This document shows positions 34,823 to 44,891 of a DNA stretch of 64,000 bases, piece after piece. The stretch comes from Bdellovibrionales bacterium (GTDB taxonomy: Bacteria; Bdellovibrionota; Bdellovibrionia; Bdellovibrionales; JAGQZY01). Position numbers and translations under genes: made by a program. The first letter of the stretch is position 1; each line of letters begins with the position of its first letter. The stretch lies in the NCBI GenBank assembly GCA_019750295.1, contig JAIEOS010000020.1, positions 55,997-119,996 of the forward strand. Reading direction: 5' to 3'. Under the pieces are notes generated by a model. It worked only from the letters and a program-made list of their open reading frames with translations. It ran no database searches and was not told the origin of the DNA.

Positions 34823-35833
34823 ATGATGGATGTTTTACTAGCCCTTGCTGTCAGTTCGGCAAGTTTTTTAATCAAAGCCATAATCGTTGTAGCCGCCATT
34901 CTTATCGTCATGGCATTTGCGATGAAAAACAAAGATACCGATTCCATTTCCGTAAAAGATCTCAATAAAAAATTTAAAAATTATAAAAATCTGATGATGG
35001 CCGCCCTTCTTGATAAAAAGAAATTAAAGAAGGAACTTAAACTTCAATCCAAAGCCGATAAATCCCTCGCTACCGAAGATAAGCCAACCACTTACGTGAT
35101 TCATTTTAAAGGTGACGTGAAGGCTTCAGCGGTCGATTCTTTACGTGAATCGGTCACCGCAATTTTAACTGTGGCTAAAGAGTCTGATGAAGTAGTTTTG
35201 TGTTTAGAAAGTCCTGGAGGAATGGTGCACGGCTATGGGCTCGCCGCCAGCCAACTTCAGCGACTAAAAGAGGCACGCCTTCGCCTCACCGTTTGTGTCG
35301 ACAAGGTCGCGGCCAGCGGTGGTTATATGATGGCTTGTCTGGCCGATCAGATCATCGCGGCACCCTTCGCTATCCTAGGTTCTGTGGGCGTTGTGGCCAA
35401 TGTTCCGAACTTTAATCGCAAACTTAAAAATAATGATGTGGACTACTATCAAATCACTGCCGGCAAATACAAACGCACAATCTCGATCCTGGGCGAAATC
35501 ACGCAAGACGGTTTAGAGAAGTTTAAAGAAGAGCTAGAAGAAACACACGTTCTCTTTAAGAATCACGTCAAAAAGTTTAGGCCTCAAATCGATATCGAAA
35601 AAATTGCCACCGGCGAACATTGGTATGGAGAACAATCCCTTGAGCTCAAACTGATCGATAAACTCGGCACGAGTGATGATTATCTGCTCACTCAGAGCGC
35701 GACCCGTCAATTGAAAGAAGTCGAATACAAAATTAAAAAAGGTTTAAAAGATAAGTTATCTGATGGTCTTGTGGGAATCTACGAAAGAACTCTCGATTTT
35801 ATGATGGATCGGAACCAATCCTTTTTTCACTAA
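34823..35833 (+). CDS. sohB: S49 peptidase, SohB-like
   Basis: The start at ATG 34823 has GAGGG eight bases upstream; the frame is open further up to 34787. The 336-residue protein has an N-terminal transmembrane helix, an acidic/lysine-rich linker, and the S49 domain with the catalytic Ser in VAASGGYMMACLADQI and Lys in ITAGKYKRTIS. It is SohB-like, facing the periplasm, and cleaves membrane-associated peptides such as signal peptide remnants. Confidence 0.85.
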   Translation: MMDVLLALAVSSASFLIKAIIVVAAILIVMAFAMKNKDTDSISVKDLNKKFKNYKNLMMAALLDKKKLKKELKLQSKADKSLATEDKPTTYVIHFKGDVKASAVDSLRESVTAILTVAKESDEVVLCLESPGGMVHGYGLAASQLQRLKEARLRLTVCVDKVAASGGYMMACLADQIIAAPFAILGSVGVVANVPNFNRKLKNNDVDYYQITAGKYKRTISILGEITQDGLEKFKEELEETHVLFKNHVKKFRPQIDIEKIATGEHWYGEQSLELKLIDKLGTSDDYLLTQSATRQLKEVEYKIKKGLKDKLSDGLVGIYERTLDFMMDRNQSFFH

Positions 35834-35835
35834 AT

Positions 35836-36693
35836 TCACGGACATAAGCAATGCCATCCGCGCGGACTTAACACCGACTCCACCGGCACGCTTTTGCGGT
35901 AGGCAATGTAATTTGGTGGTTCCCATAACGGAAGCTCTTCTCCGTCCGCAACGCTGATTAATGACGGTCCCCAAAAGTTCTTAACGATTCGTTTTACGAT
36001 AAATCCACTTTGAATTAAAAAATTTATGGCCGCGGATTTATGGCCGCTAAAATCTTCGAAAAGCACCATTTTTGTTTCGCTCAAAACTCGGTGTCCGCCC
36101 TCAAACACCGCGAGCTCATGACCTTCGACGTCGATTTTGATCAGATCGATTTTTTCACTCTTAAAAACCTCGTCGAGAGTTTGTGTTCGAATCTTTAAAC
36201 ATTCACTATCTTTTTGCGCTTCGAGAGACGCCACTCCCTCATTTTTTGCGAAATCTTTCGGGATAAACAGAACGCTGTCTCCGGCTTTGTTTGAAAGTGC
36301 GATATTGTGGAGGGTGCAGTTGTCGGTCTTAGAAATATTATGTTTCAACTTTTGGAAGATTTCGGGATGCGGTTCAAAACTAAAGACTTTTCCCTGAGAT
36401 TCCACCTTTGCGCTCAGGAGTAAAGAGAAGTATCCGACGTTAGCACCGATATCTAAGACTCGCATTCCCGGTTCCGCCAATCTCCATAAACACTCACTGA
36501 GACTAAGGTCATACACTCCAAAATGAAAAAGTGATTTTCCGATGGTCTCCCGGGGATTCACCAAGATCTCACCTCCCCAAGGGAGAGTCACTCGACCTTC
36601 GTGCGGAGGCTCTTTCCACAAGTAGGATATACGTCGAGGAATCTGTCGCGGATTAAATAGATATTCTGGCTTTTTTAGTATTCGAGTGAGCAT
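35836..36693 (-). CDS. FkbM-family methyltransferase
   Basis: The 285-residue SAM-dependent methyltransferase has motif I in VLDIGANVGYFSLLL, the FSFEPHPEIFQKLKHNI segment and IDLIKIDVEGHELAVFEGG, the FkbM signature. Such enzymes often O-methylate sugars or capsular and lipopolysaccharide components, which fits the polysaccharide locus that starts just after it. It is divergent from the gene at 36735. Confidence 0.85.
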   Translation of the reverse strand: MLTRILKKPEYLFNPRQIPRRISYLWKEPPHEGRVTLPWGGEILVNPRETIGKSLFHFGVYDLSLSECLWRLAEPGMRVLDIGANVGYFSLLLSAKVESQGKVFSFEPHPEIFQKLKHNISKTDNCTLHNIALSNKAGDSVLFIPKDFAKNEGVASLEAQKDSECLKIRTQTLDEVFKSEKIDLIKIDVEGHELAVFEGGHRVLSETKMVLFEDFSGHKSAAINFLIQSGFIVKRIVKNFWGPSLISVADGEELPLWEPPNYIAYRKSVPVESVLSPRGWHCLCP

Positions 36694-36734
36694 AAATCCT
36701 AAATAAAATTGAACAATTTGCCGAAAAACAAACG

Positions 36735-37295
36735 ATGCTGATACGAGTTTTCACATACCTTATTCTGATTCTAGTCCCGATTTGGGCTCAGGCTCAACAG
36801 TATGGTGACTCCTTTATGAATAAACCTCGACTTCTTTCTTTAGATGCGAAGTATTCAATGTATGATGATGTTCAAAATGATCCCAACCAACCCCGAAAAG
36901 AAATCGCAGATCAGGTCGCCGTCAGTGCGAATATCCGCTTCTATAGAATCTTTAGTTTGTGCGCGCTTTTCAATCAGTCTCTCGACAGTGAGGTCGATCA
37001 AGTTCGATCCTTTGGCTTAGGTTTTCGTGTGGATCTGCCCGGTATTTTCTTTTTGGGTGGATCACCTACGGAGCTTATTCGCAAACGAAAGCGCCGGGAT
37101 ATCAACACGTATTTCCAATGGTCCAAACTCCAAGTTCAAGAGCCCGCCGCCGAAAAGTATGTGGCTGATCGCATGGCCTTTGGTCTCGATGGATTTATTA
37201 CCGGCGATTTTTATTTAAATTTTGAAGTGGCTCTTTATTCTCACCAGGGAAATCAGTTTTTCTCCCCCGGCGTAGGAATAGGTTATGAGTTTTAG
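36735..37295 (+). CDS. Secreted protein, possible small outer-membrane barrel
   Basis: The 186-residue protein has a signal peptide (MLIRVFTYLILILVPIWAQA) and a beta-rich mature part with strands such as FGLGFRVDLPGIFFLGG and FYLNFEVALYSHQG, ending GVGIGYEF with a C-terminal Phe. This fits a small outer-membrane barrel or a beta-rich exopolysaccharide-locus protein. It leads the Wzc-like gene, 44 bases downstream, in the same direction. Confidence 0.5.
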   Translation: MLIRVFTYLILILVPIWAQAQQYGDSFMNKPRLLSLDAKYSMYDDVQNDPNQPRKEIADQVAVSANIRFYRIFSLCALFNQSLDSEVDQVRSFGLGFRVDLPGIFFLGGSPTELIRKRKRRDINTYFQWSKLQVQEPAAEKYVADRMAFGLDGFITGDFYLNFEVALYSHQGNQFFSPGVGIGYEF

Positions 37296-37339
37296 GGTGA
37301 ATTCATCATCGAAAGCAGACTAAAATAAAGTGAGAGATA

Positions 37340-39697
37340 ATGACAGAAACTAACAAGAAAATACCAATGAAAAATAAAGTCCAAGAGCTTTCGGACCGTC
37401 GTGCATTTATGTTCGCCGCGATTGAAGTCCTTCGCGCTAAAAAAGCATTTCTGATTCTCACATGTACGCTGGCCGTCACTGGGACCTTCTTAGGACATTA
37501 CACTCAAAAAACTGAATACAGCACCTCGGCCACTCTTTTTGTTCAATCCATCGAAGAACCTACGGCCGCTGAATATTTATTAAACCAACATGTTGGGCGA
37601 GCGGCCAAATCCGAGCGCATCGAAACTTATATGCGTTATTTGAGCTCCGACACCTTCTTCCTCTCTGTGGCTCAAAAAATTAAGTTTCATCCCGACTACG
37701 CAAATCTTAACTTCACCTCAGTTCAGAACCAATCGATCTTGTCGGTCGGGTTTTGGAAGAACCTGATGGCTGGACCGACAGAGAGTAAAGATATCGAACT
37801 TTCAATTGATGATATCGAAGGTCGTGTGAAACAAATGGTTTCCTACGATAGCGACTATAGCCACTTCGTTTACATCAAAACAAAAACCCTAGATCCGCGG
37901 ACGGCCCAAGTGGTCGCTAACGTCATCGCTGAGGAATTTGTATCCATGACGAATGCCCGAGGTCTAGAAGAAATTGAGCACATTCAGGCTTTCGTTAAAG
38001 GAAAACTTGAAGAGACTCAGGAACGCCTTAAAACGAACGAAGTGGAATTGATCGACTTTAAAAAGAAAAATAGTATTATTTCGACCGACACTAGCTCCAG
38101 TCTGTTGGCTGATCGTTATACCAAAATTGCATCGGAACTTGAATCTTCTAAACTTCAATACGAAGAGAATCAAAAGCTTCTCGACTACTTCGAAAAGGGT
38201 CAAAAATCAAATATCGAAAGTATTTCCGAGAATCCTAAAGAACTTAACGGGGTTAAAGAGACATCGATTGTCCTTCAGAGAAAACTTGAGCAGCTCAAAA
38301 GACAAAAGAGTGTGATCCTTGCTCAAGAGGATAAATCCCAAGAATGGCGCTTAGAGGCCCTCGATAAGGAAATCAACCGCACGGCTCAAGCCTTTCGTCA
38401 TTATGCGGGCAAGCTTAATAATGAAAGTATTTTTGCGTATATGAATCCGCAAAAAATTCAAATGAAGATCAATGAGCTTAAAGAAGAAAACCAAATTCTC
38501 AAGAGCAAGATCAGCACGCACACTAAAGCTATGGCCGAAATTAAGGAGCAGGTGGAAAACATCCCATCTATGGCTCAAAAACAATTCTTTTTCGAAAACA
38601 ATTTAAAGCTCGAAAACGAAAACTATACGAACCTAAAAAATAAACTGATGGAACTAGAAATCCAAAGACTCTCTTTAAAGAAAGAGATTCGCGTCGACCA
38701 AGCCGCAAGTCTACCCGGCGCAGTTCCCAAAGGGTCTTTAACGCTAAAGCTCCTTTTTTCATTTTTCGCCTCTATGCTATTTGGTGTTGGGATCATTATT
38801 GGAATCGAAGCCATTGATCCGACCATCAAGCACCGCTCCGATCTCGGTGAATGCGGCGTTGAGTTTATCGGCGACATCCCACTTATCCCGGAGATGAACT
38901 CCGGTCCTAAAAAGACATTTAAGGCTTCGCATAAACTGGTCTGTCTCAATACGCCAGAGTCTCTCGAGGCCATGGCCTTTAAATACATTCGTGCGCGAAT
39001 TGAATCGATGCGCTACAAGTTTAAAAAAGAGCACCAGGTGATCAGTATTTCGAGCAGTGCGGTTCACGATGGAAAGTCTTTCGTGACCGCGAACTTAGCG
39101 GTCAGCTTGTCGCAGTTAAAACGAAAAACTTTACTTATCGATTGCGATTTACGTCGGCCCTCTCAGAACTCCTACTTTGAAGTCTCACCGCAGTTCGGCT
39201 TGGTTGATCTCTTGGATATGAAGAAAAATCTCGACGAAGTGCTCATGAAAGACACGCTACCCTATCTTGACTATCTCCCCGCTGGATTTTGCTCGCAGAA
39301 CTCAACGGAATATATAAGTTCCGAAAAATTTAGAGCGCTGATTTCCTACTTGAGAGATCAATATGATTACGTCATTATTGATACGCCTCCCACCTTTGCG
39401 GCGGTAGATGCCTCGGTTTTGGCCGCTTTTAGCGATATACCGATTCTCATTTGTAACTTCCGCGAAACCAAAAAGCACGAACTGCACGAAGCTTACAGTC
39501 AGTTGCTTCAGGTCTCCTATAAACAGGTTTATGGAATCATAAACAAGGCTATTTTGAGCACCACGCGCTTCCACTACTACGGTTATCACAGCTATAGTAA
39601 GTCTGAGAAAGCGAATGTCGGCTCTTTGTCTAGTCTGAGTGAAAACTCCTCCGATATCCAAAAATTTCTTGATAATCTAAAGACGAAATCAAGTTAA
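37340..39697 (+). CDS. Wzc-like tyrosine kinase / polysaccharide co-polymerase
   Basis: The 785-residue protein has a Wzz/co-polymerase N-terminal region with a first transmembrane helix (about residues 37-53), long coiled coils, a second helix (about 468-492) and a cytoplasmic BY-kinase domain. The kinase carries a Walker A-like SAVHDGKSF, Walker A' LLIDCDLRRPS and Walker B YVIIDTPP, and a C-terminal Tyr cluster (RFHYYGYHSYS) for autophosphorylation. It controls chain length and export of surface polysaccharide. The first residue of Walker A is Ser instead of Gly/Ala. Confidence 0.9.
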   Translation: MTETNKKIPMKNKVQELSDRRAFMFAAIEVLRAKKAFLILTCTLAVTGTFLGHYTQKTEYSTSATLFVQSIEEPTAAEYLLNQHVGRAAKSERIETYMRYLSSDTFFLSVAQKIKFHPDYANLNFTSVQNQSILSVGFWKNLMAGPTESKDIELSIDDIEGRVKQMVSYDSDYSHFVYIKTKTLDPRTAQVVANVIAEEFVSMTNARGLEEIEHIQAFVKGKLEETQERLKTNEVELIDFKKKNSIISTDTSSSLLADRYTKIASELESSKLQYEENQKLLDYFEKGQKSNIESISENPKELNGVKETSIVLQRKLEQLKRQKSVILAQEDKSQEWRLEALDKEINRTAQAFRHYAGKLNNESIFAYMNPQKIQMKINELKEENQILKSKISTHTKAMAEIKEQVENIPSMAQKQFFFENNLKLENENYTNLKNKLMELEIQRLSLKKEIRVDQAASLPGAVPKGSLTLKLLFSFFASMLFGVGIIIGIEAIDPTIKHRSDLGECGVEFIGDIPLIPEMNSGPKKTFKASHKLVCLNTPESLEAMAFKYIRARIESMRYKFKKEHQVISISSSAVHDGKSFVTANLAVSLSQLKRKTLLIDCDLRRPSQNSYFEVSPQFGLVDLLDMKKNLDEVLMKDTLPYLDYLPAGFCSQNSTEYISSEKFRALISYLRDQYDYVIIDTPPTFAAVDASVLAAFSDIPILICNFRETKKHELHEAYSQLLQVSYKQVYGIINKAILSTTRFHYYGYHSYSKSEKANVGSLSSLSENSSDIQKFLDNLKTKSS

Positions 39698-39718
39698 TTT
39701 TGGATCGCGAGGCTCACC

Positions 39719-40243
39719 TTGTTTAGACATCTTTTAATCACCGTATTGCTGGCGCAAGTGACACTTAGTCCTTTTCAAGCTCAAGCCAAAGAGTTGGTCT
39801 CAAGCTTTGATCTCCTCCAGGGAGATGCATTTAAAACGTACGCCGATGGAAACGAGTTTATGTCAGGCCGCGAACCCGGCGTTGTCATGATGAAGGTCAA
39901 TCTGTGGGGAGCCGTTAAAAAGCCTGGAATTCATCACATCCCCGTGAAAACTGATCTGATCTCTTTACTCTCCTACGGTGGTGGCCCCAATGATAATGCC
40001 GCGATTGAGGATGTCACGATTAAGCGAAGTTTGGGGAATAATCGCCAAAAGATTATAGATATTAACCTCGCTCAAGTGATTCATGGCTCTCAGACCTATG
40101 ATCTCACTCTTCAGCCCGAAGACATTGTCGTTATTCCGGCAAATAAGCCGATCATTAATCAAGACACCTACATGATCGTGACAATCATCGCGACCATCGC
40201 TACGACGGCCCTTTCGGTCGTTCTTTTGAGTAAACAGGATTAA
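39719..40243 (+). CDS. SLBB-domain polysaccharide export protein, reduced
   Basis: It starts at TTG 39719, giving a signal peptide. The 174-residue protein has a single SLBB-type domain (MKVNLWGAVKKPGIHHIPVKTDLI, SLLSYGGGPND, LTLQPEDIVVIPANKP) and a C-terminal transmembrane helix (TYMIVTIIATIATTALSVVLL). The polysaccharide export domain of Wza-type porins is absent, so it is a partial or accessory form. It follows the Wzc-like gene by 21 bases. Confidence 0.75.
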   Translation: MFRHLLITVLLAQVTLSPFQAQAKELVSSFDLLQGDAFKTYADGNEFMSGREPGVVMMKVNLWGAVKKPGIHHIPVKTDLISLLSYGGGPNDNAAIEDVTIKRSLGNNRQKIIDINLAQVIHGSQTYDLTLQPEDIVVIPANKPIINQDTYMIVTIIATIATTALSVVLLSKQD

Positions 40244-40253
40244 TCTTAAAAGA

Positions 40254-40937
40254 CTATTTTCTAGCGATCGCGATGAGATTATCGCTGTATCTTACACCCT
40301 TTAGCGCACCGAGCGATAATTTTTGCCAGGTCCATCGACTGAGCTTAGGAACCATTCCCATATCGGTAAAATCAAAATCGACGCTTGTGAAACCCACCTC
40401 GTGAAAAATTCTCTCGAGATCTAAACGATTCAGTGAAGTGATATGAGCCGGATAGGAGGAATCAGTGAAAGAAACGAAATGCCCGCGAATTACATAGGAT
40501 ATCATCGCCCGCCAACTCTCGTTATTGGGGGTTGTGAGGATCAAATAACCTCCAGGCTTAAGAATATTGTAGATATCACGCACGATGTGCCTAGGATTCT
40601 CCATATGTTCAATCACTTCTACACAAGTCACGACATCAAACTGCTGACTTTCTAACTTTAACTTATTATTGAGATCCTGAACATACCAACTCACTCCATC
40701 GATGTGATTTTGCATCAAATCAATCCCGTGAAGTTCAAATTTTAAATCCGACTGAGCCATGAGCAGTTTTAAAAAATCACCCCGGCCTGCGCCAAAGTCG
40801 AGAAGATGTCCTATCTGAAGCTTAAGCTGACGAAGTTTACTCATCACTTTATCGTAGATGACAGAACTACTGATGCCTTGACTGTGTTGGGAGGCCTCTT
40901 CTCTGTGAATTTCCAGCGGAGTTTTCAATTGTTCCAT
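40254..40937 (-). CDS. Class I SAM-dependent methyltransferase
   Basis: From ATG 40937 the protein is 227 residues with motif I in HLLDFGAGRGDFLKLL, the acidic post-I motif in HGIDLMQNHIDG, VVTCVEVIEHMENP and PGGYLILTTPNN. This is a Methyltransf_11/UbiE-type fold, commonly modifying sugars in polysaccharide loci. Divergent from the glycosyltransferase gene at 41008, with a short shared promoter region. Confidence 0.85.
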   Translation of the reverse strand: MEQLKTPLEIHREEASQHSQGISSSVIYDKVMSKLRQLKLQIGHLLDFGAGRGDFLKLLMAQSDLKFELHGIDLMQNHIDGVSWYVQDLNNKLKLESQQFDVVTCVEVIEHMENPRHIVRDIYNILKPGGYLILTTPNNESWRAMISYVIRGHFVSFTDSSYPAHITSLNRLDLERIFHEVGFTSVDFDFTDMGMVPKLSRWTWQKLSLGALKGVRYSDNLIAIARK

Positions 40938-41007
40938 GACTATTGAGTGTAATGAATCCGTTGACGGAAGCAAGATTGTTTTTCTCCCGAGACAGTGTTT
41001 GAATAGG

Positions 41008-42156
41008 ATGATGATCCGCGTTCTCTATGTTTGCCCTTCGACAGGAATCGGTGGGGCTGAGACCTTTATCAAAAGCACATTTCACGGGCACGACCCCAAA
41101 GTCGTTAAGCCTCACTATCTTTTATTTTCGCAAGGCCCCCTCTTTGATTATTTAAAAGCTCATGGAGCCAACGTCGAAACTCTCAAAAAGCGACCAAGAC
41201 TCTCTCGCCCCTTCTCGGTCTTCGCTGCTCAAAAGGAAATTCGACAGCACATAGAAAAGAATGAGATCAACTTGGTTCATTCGACGATGGCTTACGGAGC
41301 GCTTTTTAGCTTCCTTACTCCGAGGAAATGCCATCACGTTTGGTTTCAACACGGTCCCGCGTCGGGATGGCAAGATACTTTGGCCGGGATCCTTCCTCAT
41401 CAGGGATTGATCACGAATTCTCGATACACTTCCGAGACTCAAGCACGACTCGAGAGACCATTTTCGTTTTTTGTTCCACAACGACGCACGATGATTCTCA
41501 ACTTAGGCGTTTCGTCTTCGGTCCCCTTGGAGACCGAAACTACGGCATTAAGAAATTCTCTCATCTCGGAGCATGGTCTTTCTCAAAACACGATGATCGT
41601 GGCAATGGTCACTCGAATACAGGATTGGAAAGGGATCCATATCTTTGTCGACGCTTTGAGAGGACTTCAAGAAAAATACAGTCGAAGTCAGATCTTTGGA
41701 ATCGTCTGGGGAGAACCCTTTAGCGGCAGCGATGAGTACTATAAACACCTTTTGGATCAAGCTCAAGGTGTGCGAATCCATTTTGCCGGCCACGCCGCCA
41801 ATGCGCGACTGGCAATGTCGGCTTGCGATGCCGTCGTTAATGCATCTGTCCAACCAGAACCTTTTGGCTTTTCACTGATCGAAGCGATGAGTGTGGGTGT
41901 CGTGCCCATTGCCGCCAATTGGGGCGGACCCAGTGAAATTATTACGGATCAATATGATGGTTTACTTTTTAAACCCCATTCAGCCCTCGATCTTGCAATA
42001 AAAATCGAAAGCCTACTGACAACTCCAGAACTTTTAAATCGTCTAAAGACGAATGCGGTGGACACTTATAAGAAGAAATACTCTCTTCAGCAAATGATGC
42101 AAAATCTAGAGGCTTTTTATCAAGCCTTACTTTCTGCGAAGCCGAGCGAGAAATGA
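41008..42156 (+). CDS. GT4-type glycosyltransferase
   Basis: From ATG 41008 the protein is about 382 residues with a GT-B fold. STGIGGAETFI is the N-terminal glycine turn and PEPFGFSLIEAMSVGVVPIAANWGG the C-terminal nucleotide-sugar site, with its E-x7-E. It transfers a sugar from an activated donor to a growing polysaccharide. Its last 30 bases overlap the convergent flippase gene. Confidence 0.88.
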   Translation: MMIRVLYVCPSTGIGGAETFIKSTFHGHDPKVVKPHYLLFSQGPLFDYLKAHGANVETLKKRPRLSRPFSVFAAQKEIRQHIEKNEINLVHSTMAYGALFSFLTPRKCHHVWFQHGPASGWQDTLAGILPHQGLITNSRYTSETQARLERPFSFFVPQRRTMILNLGVSSSVPLETETTALRNSLISEHGLSQNTMIVAMVTRIQDWKGIHIFVDALRGLQEKYSRSQIFGIVWGEPFSGSDEYYKHLLDQAQGVRIHFAGHAANARLAMSACDAVVNASVQPEPFGFSLIEAMSVGVVPIAANWGGPSEIITDQYDGLLFKPHSALDLAIKIESLLTTPELLNRLKTNAVDTYKKKYSLQQMMQNLEAFYQALLSAKPSEK

Positions 42157-43671
42157 GTTTAATTTATCTTTGATGAGGTGTTGCGTCTCTTGCTTGAGCA
42201 AAAGAAAATAACCCCCAGTTGAAAACAAAAGAGTGAGGAGCGCCCCCGAGGTCACAAGTCCCGTCCAAGAATGAAGCACCGGGAATCCCCAAATCTGCAT
42301 AAATCCAATGGCGATAAAAAACGGCGGCAACATGGGTCTCATCCAGGACAAGGTAATGACCTTTAGGCTGATCCCAAACGTCTTAGACATCAACAACGTC
42401 TTCCACCATAGACTCACCAGAACCAAGCTAATGAGAGTCCCATAGAGAGGACCTAAAAAACCCAAGGATCGAACCAGAATGAGAGACACTACAACATTAA
42501 CACCCGCATGAACGAGATTGACGCGCACAAGCTTATTCGCCAGATTTGTCGCCGAAAAGCACCACGACCAAAAACTGAGAACACCTAAAAAAGCGGCATT
42601 GATCGCGGTGATGTTCGACACCCAAACCCCGGCAAAAGTGGAGGAGCCCGTCCATAAAGTCACAAAGCTCGGATTCAGCAGGCAGGTGATCGACAGGGTT
42701 ACCCCGGAAAAATAAGCTAACATTTCGGTCAATTGAATCACTCTCGCATTAAAGACTTCCGTTTTCTTCTGATAATAAAGTTCACTGAGCGCAGCCCATG
42801 AGGAGTTCCCCACCTGAAGGAGCTGCTGTTGCATCATGCTGGTGGCTTTTTGGGTGATAAAGAACGGGGTCACCATTTCCGCACCCATAGAAATGGAAAC
42901 AATAATGTTATCCGAGAGGAGTGAAACCCGACCGCAAAGCTCGCTGATAAAATGACTCAATCGCTGGCGTTTAAGAACGCGCTGGTTTTCAATCGATTCG
43001 GAATTGGAGAATAAATCCGAAAAAATATTATTGGCATAAATGAAGTAAATCGCTAAAGAGATAAATAAACTCACGACGTAAGACACCGCTTGACCTGGAA
43101 GTCCATAACCAAAAATAGCGGCGGCAGTGGCCATACTGAGGTAAGAGATATTAAATATCACCAAAATCACACTAACGACATAACCCTTTTGGACACTCTC
43201 AAGGTAGGCTCTAAACACCTGACTCAATAAAAACAATAAAGATACCGACATTAACAATGCCGACACCCTCAATTCCATCTTCACCGCCTCAGACGCAGGA
43301 ATAAGAAAATCAATAGAGAGGTAGAAACAGATATAGGCAAGAATTTGCAGGACGAAAACAACAAAGTAATTCTTGTAAATCAGGCGCAGTGATGCCGTGA
43401 GACTTGCCGAACCTTCCGCGGCGGATTTCGTGAGCAATGCTAAACTCGCTGAGTACAAACCCAACTCAAAAATTCCGATATGAGATATCCAATCCATAAG
43501 AATACGGAAAGCTCCGAAACGCTCTTCTCCGAGATATCGCAAAAGTATAGGGGTACTCAGTAACCCTAAAGCAATTCCAATAAAGTTTCTCACGAAACCA
43601 AACATAAAGTTTAAAACAGTGCGATGCGCTCTCACCTCTTGAAGTTTAAACAGTTTCACAGAGAATAACAA
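42127..43671 (-). CDS. Polysaccharide flippase (Wzx-like)
   Basis: The 514-residue protein has about twelve to fourteen transmembrane helices and begins with FGFVRNFIGIALGLLSTPILLRYLGEERFGAFRI, the pattern of oligosaccharide flippases in the MATE/MOP group. It would move lipid-linked oligosaccharide across the inner membrane. No Wzy polymerase or initiating sugar-phosphate transferase is recognised in the window. Divergent from the glycosyltransferase at 43751. Confidence 0.85.
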   Translation of the reverse strand: MLFSVKLFKLQEVRAHRTVLNFMFGFVRNFIGIALGLLSTPILLRYLGEERFGAFRILMDWISHIGIFELGLYSASLALLTKSAAEGSASLTASLRLIYKNYFVVFVLQILAYICFYLSIDFLIPASEAVKMELRVSALLMSVSLLFLLSQVFRAYLESVQKGYVVSVILVIFNISYLSMATAAAIFGYGLPGQAVSYVVSLFISLAIYFIYANNIFSDLFSNSESIENQRVLKRQRLSHFISELCGRVSLLSDNIIVSISMGAEMVTPFFITQKATSMMQQQLLQVGNSSWAALSELYYQKKTEVFNARVIQLTEMLAYFSGVTLSITCLLNPSFVTLWTGSSTFAGVWVSNITAINAAFLGVLSFWSWCFSATNLANKLVRVNLVHAGVNVVVSLILVRSLGFLGPLYGTLISLVLVSLWWKTLLMSKTFGISLKVITLSWMRPMLPPFFIAIGFMQIWGFPVLHSWTGLVTSGALLTLLFSTGGYFLLLKQETQHLIKDKLNSFLARLRRK

Positions 43672-43750
43672 AGGCCACCTTAAGACGTAGCTAGACCAAT
43701 ATCCAGTCTTTCAATTGAACATACTCTGCCTCTTCCTGTCGCCGTATTCT

Positions 43751-44890
43751 ATGCAGATGAAGCCCTTAAAGATCGCTTTTAACGCACGAATTCTCGCTAC
43801 AAATTCACTGCGGGGTTGGAGTCGCTACACTTACAATCTGCTTCTCGAGTTAGCGAAGACCGAACATCAAGTCTATTTACTCAGTGATCAATCCATCAAT
43901 CCGCAATTTGTACCGGAAAGTAAAAATATTCATCTTTTGATTGAACCGGCCACCTCTTACATTCAGTGGGAACAGTGGACTCAGAATCGCTTGTGTGAAA
44001 GCGTTGGAGCCGATGTTCTGCACGGACCCACAAATTACGGAATTCCTTTTTTTGGAAAAACGAAAAAAGTGCTCACCATCCATGATGCGATCGAGAAGTC
44101 GTTTTATGACCCCAAGAAAAGCTTCTTAGAAAAATTAAGACCGACTTATCTTAAAATGCGTCAACTGAACTCTTTGTCGCAAAAAGCAGCGGATCGAATC
44201 ATTACGGTGAGCCACCATGCCAAACACGATATTCATAAAACTTATGGAGTCCCTTTAGAAAAAATTCAGGTGATTTACGAAGCTGCCGATCCTCAGTTTA
44301 ATCCAAAGGCGGTGCTTCCTTGGAGGGACCTCGTCAAAATAATCCCGCGACTCATGGAGAACTATTTCTTCTACGTAGGAGGCCTTGAAGAACGAAAAAA
44401 CATCGGTCTCCTCTTACAAACGTTTGCCCTTCGCCAAAAGAAAGACGAACAACTTTTGATTTCTGGCGGAGACCCCCTATGGATTCATCACTATGAGCAA
44501 AAAACAAAAGATCTTCAGCTGAGTGATCAAGTTTTTTTTACGGGACCTGTGGAAGAGGCACTGATGCCCTCCCTTTATCGCTACGCTCGCTGTTTTCTTT
44601 ACCCTAGTTTATATGAGGGTTTTGGGTTACAGGTCGTCGAATCTTTGGAGATGGAAACTCCAGTTTTGTGCGCGAACACCACGAGTCTCATCGAAGTTTT
44701 AGGAGACAGCGAATGTGGATTCTCTCCTCACTCGCCTCATGAGTTATCTCTCCTTATGGATAAAATAAATCAGCAAGACTTCTACCTCCGCAAAAAACAA
44801 TTCGCCAAAGAGCGAAGTCAGCACTTCTCTTGGAAGAAAACCATCGACGAGACTCTGAGAGTTTATCATGATGTTGTGAATGAGGTTTAA
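43751..44890 (+). CDS. GT4-type glycosyltransferase
   Basis: The protein is 379 residues from ATG 43751; the frame extends to a TTG at 43715. LRGWSRYTYNLLLELAK is the donor-side N-terminal motif, EKIQVIYEAADPQF follows, and FLYPSLYEGFGLQVVESLEMETPVLCANTTSL is the C-terminal UDP-sugar site. It belongs to the same GT4 class as its neighbours, for polysaccharide assembly. It overlaps or abuts the nucleotidyltransferase gene. Confidence 0.85.
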   Translation: MQMKPLKIAFNARILATNSLRGWSRYTYNLLLELAKTEHQVYLLSDQSINPQFVPESKNIHLLIEPATSYIQWEQWTQNRLCESVGADVLHGPTNYGIPFFGKTKKVLTIHDAIEKSFYDPKKSFLEKLRPTYLKMRQLNSLSQKAADRIITVSHHAKHDIHKTYGVPLEKIQVIYEAADPQFNPKAVLPWRDLVKIIPRLMENYFFYVGGLEERKNIGLLLQTFALRQKKDEQLLISGGDPLWIHHYEQKTKDLQLSDQVFFTGPVEEALMPSLYRYARCFLYPSLYEGFGLQVVESLEMETPVLCANTTSLIEVLGDSECGFSPHSPHELSLLMDKINQQDFYLRKKQFAKERSQHFSWKKTIDETLRVYHDVVNEV

Positions 44891-44891
44891 A

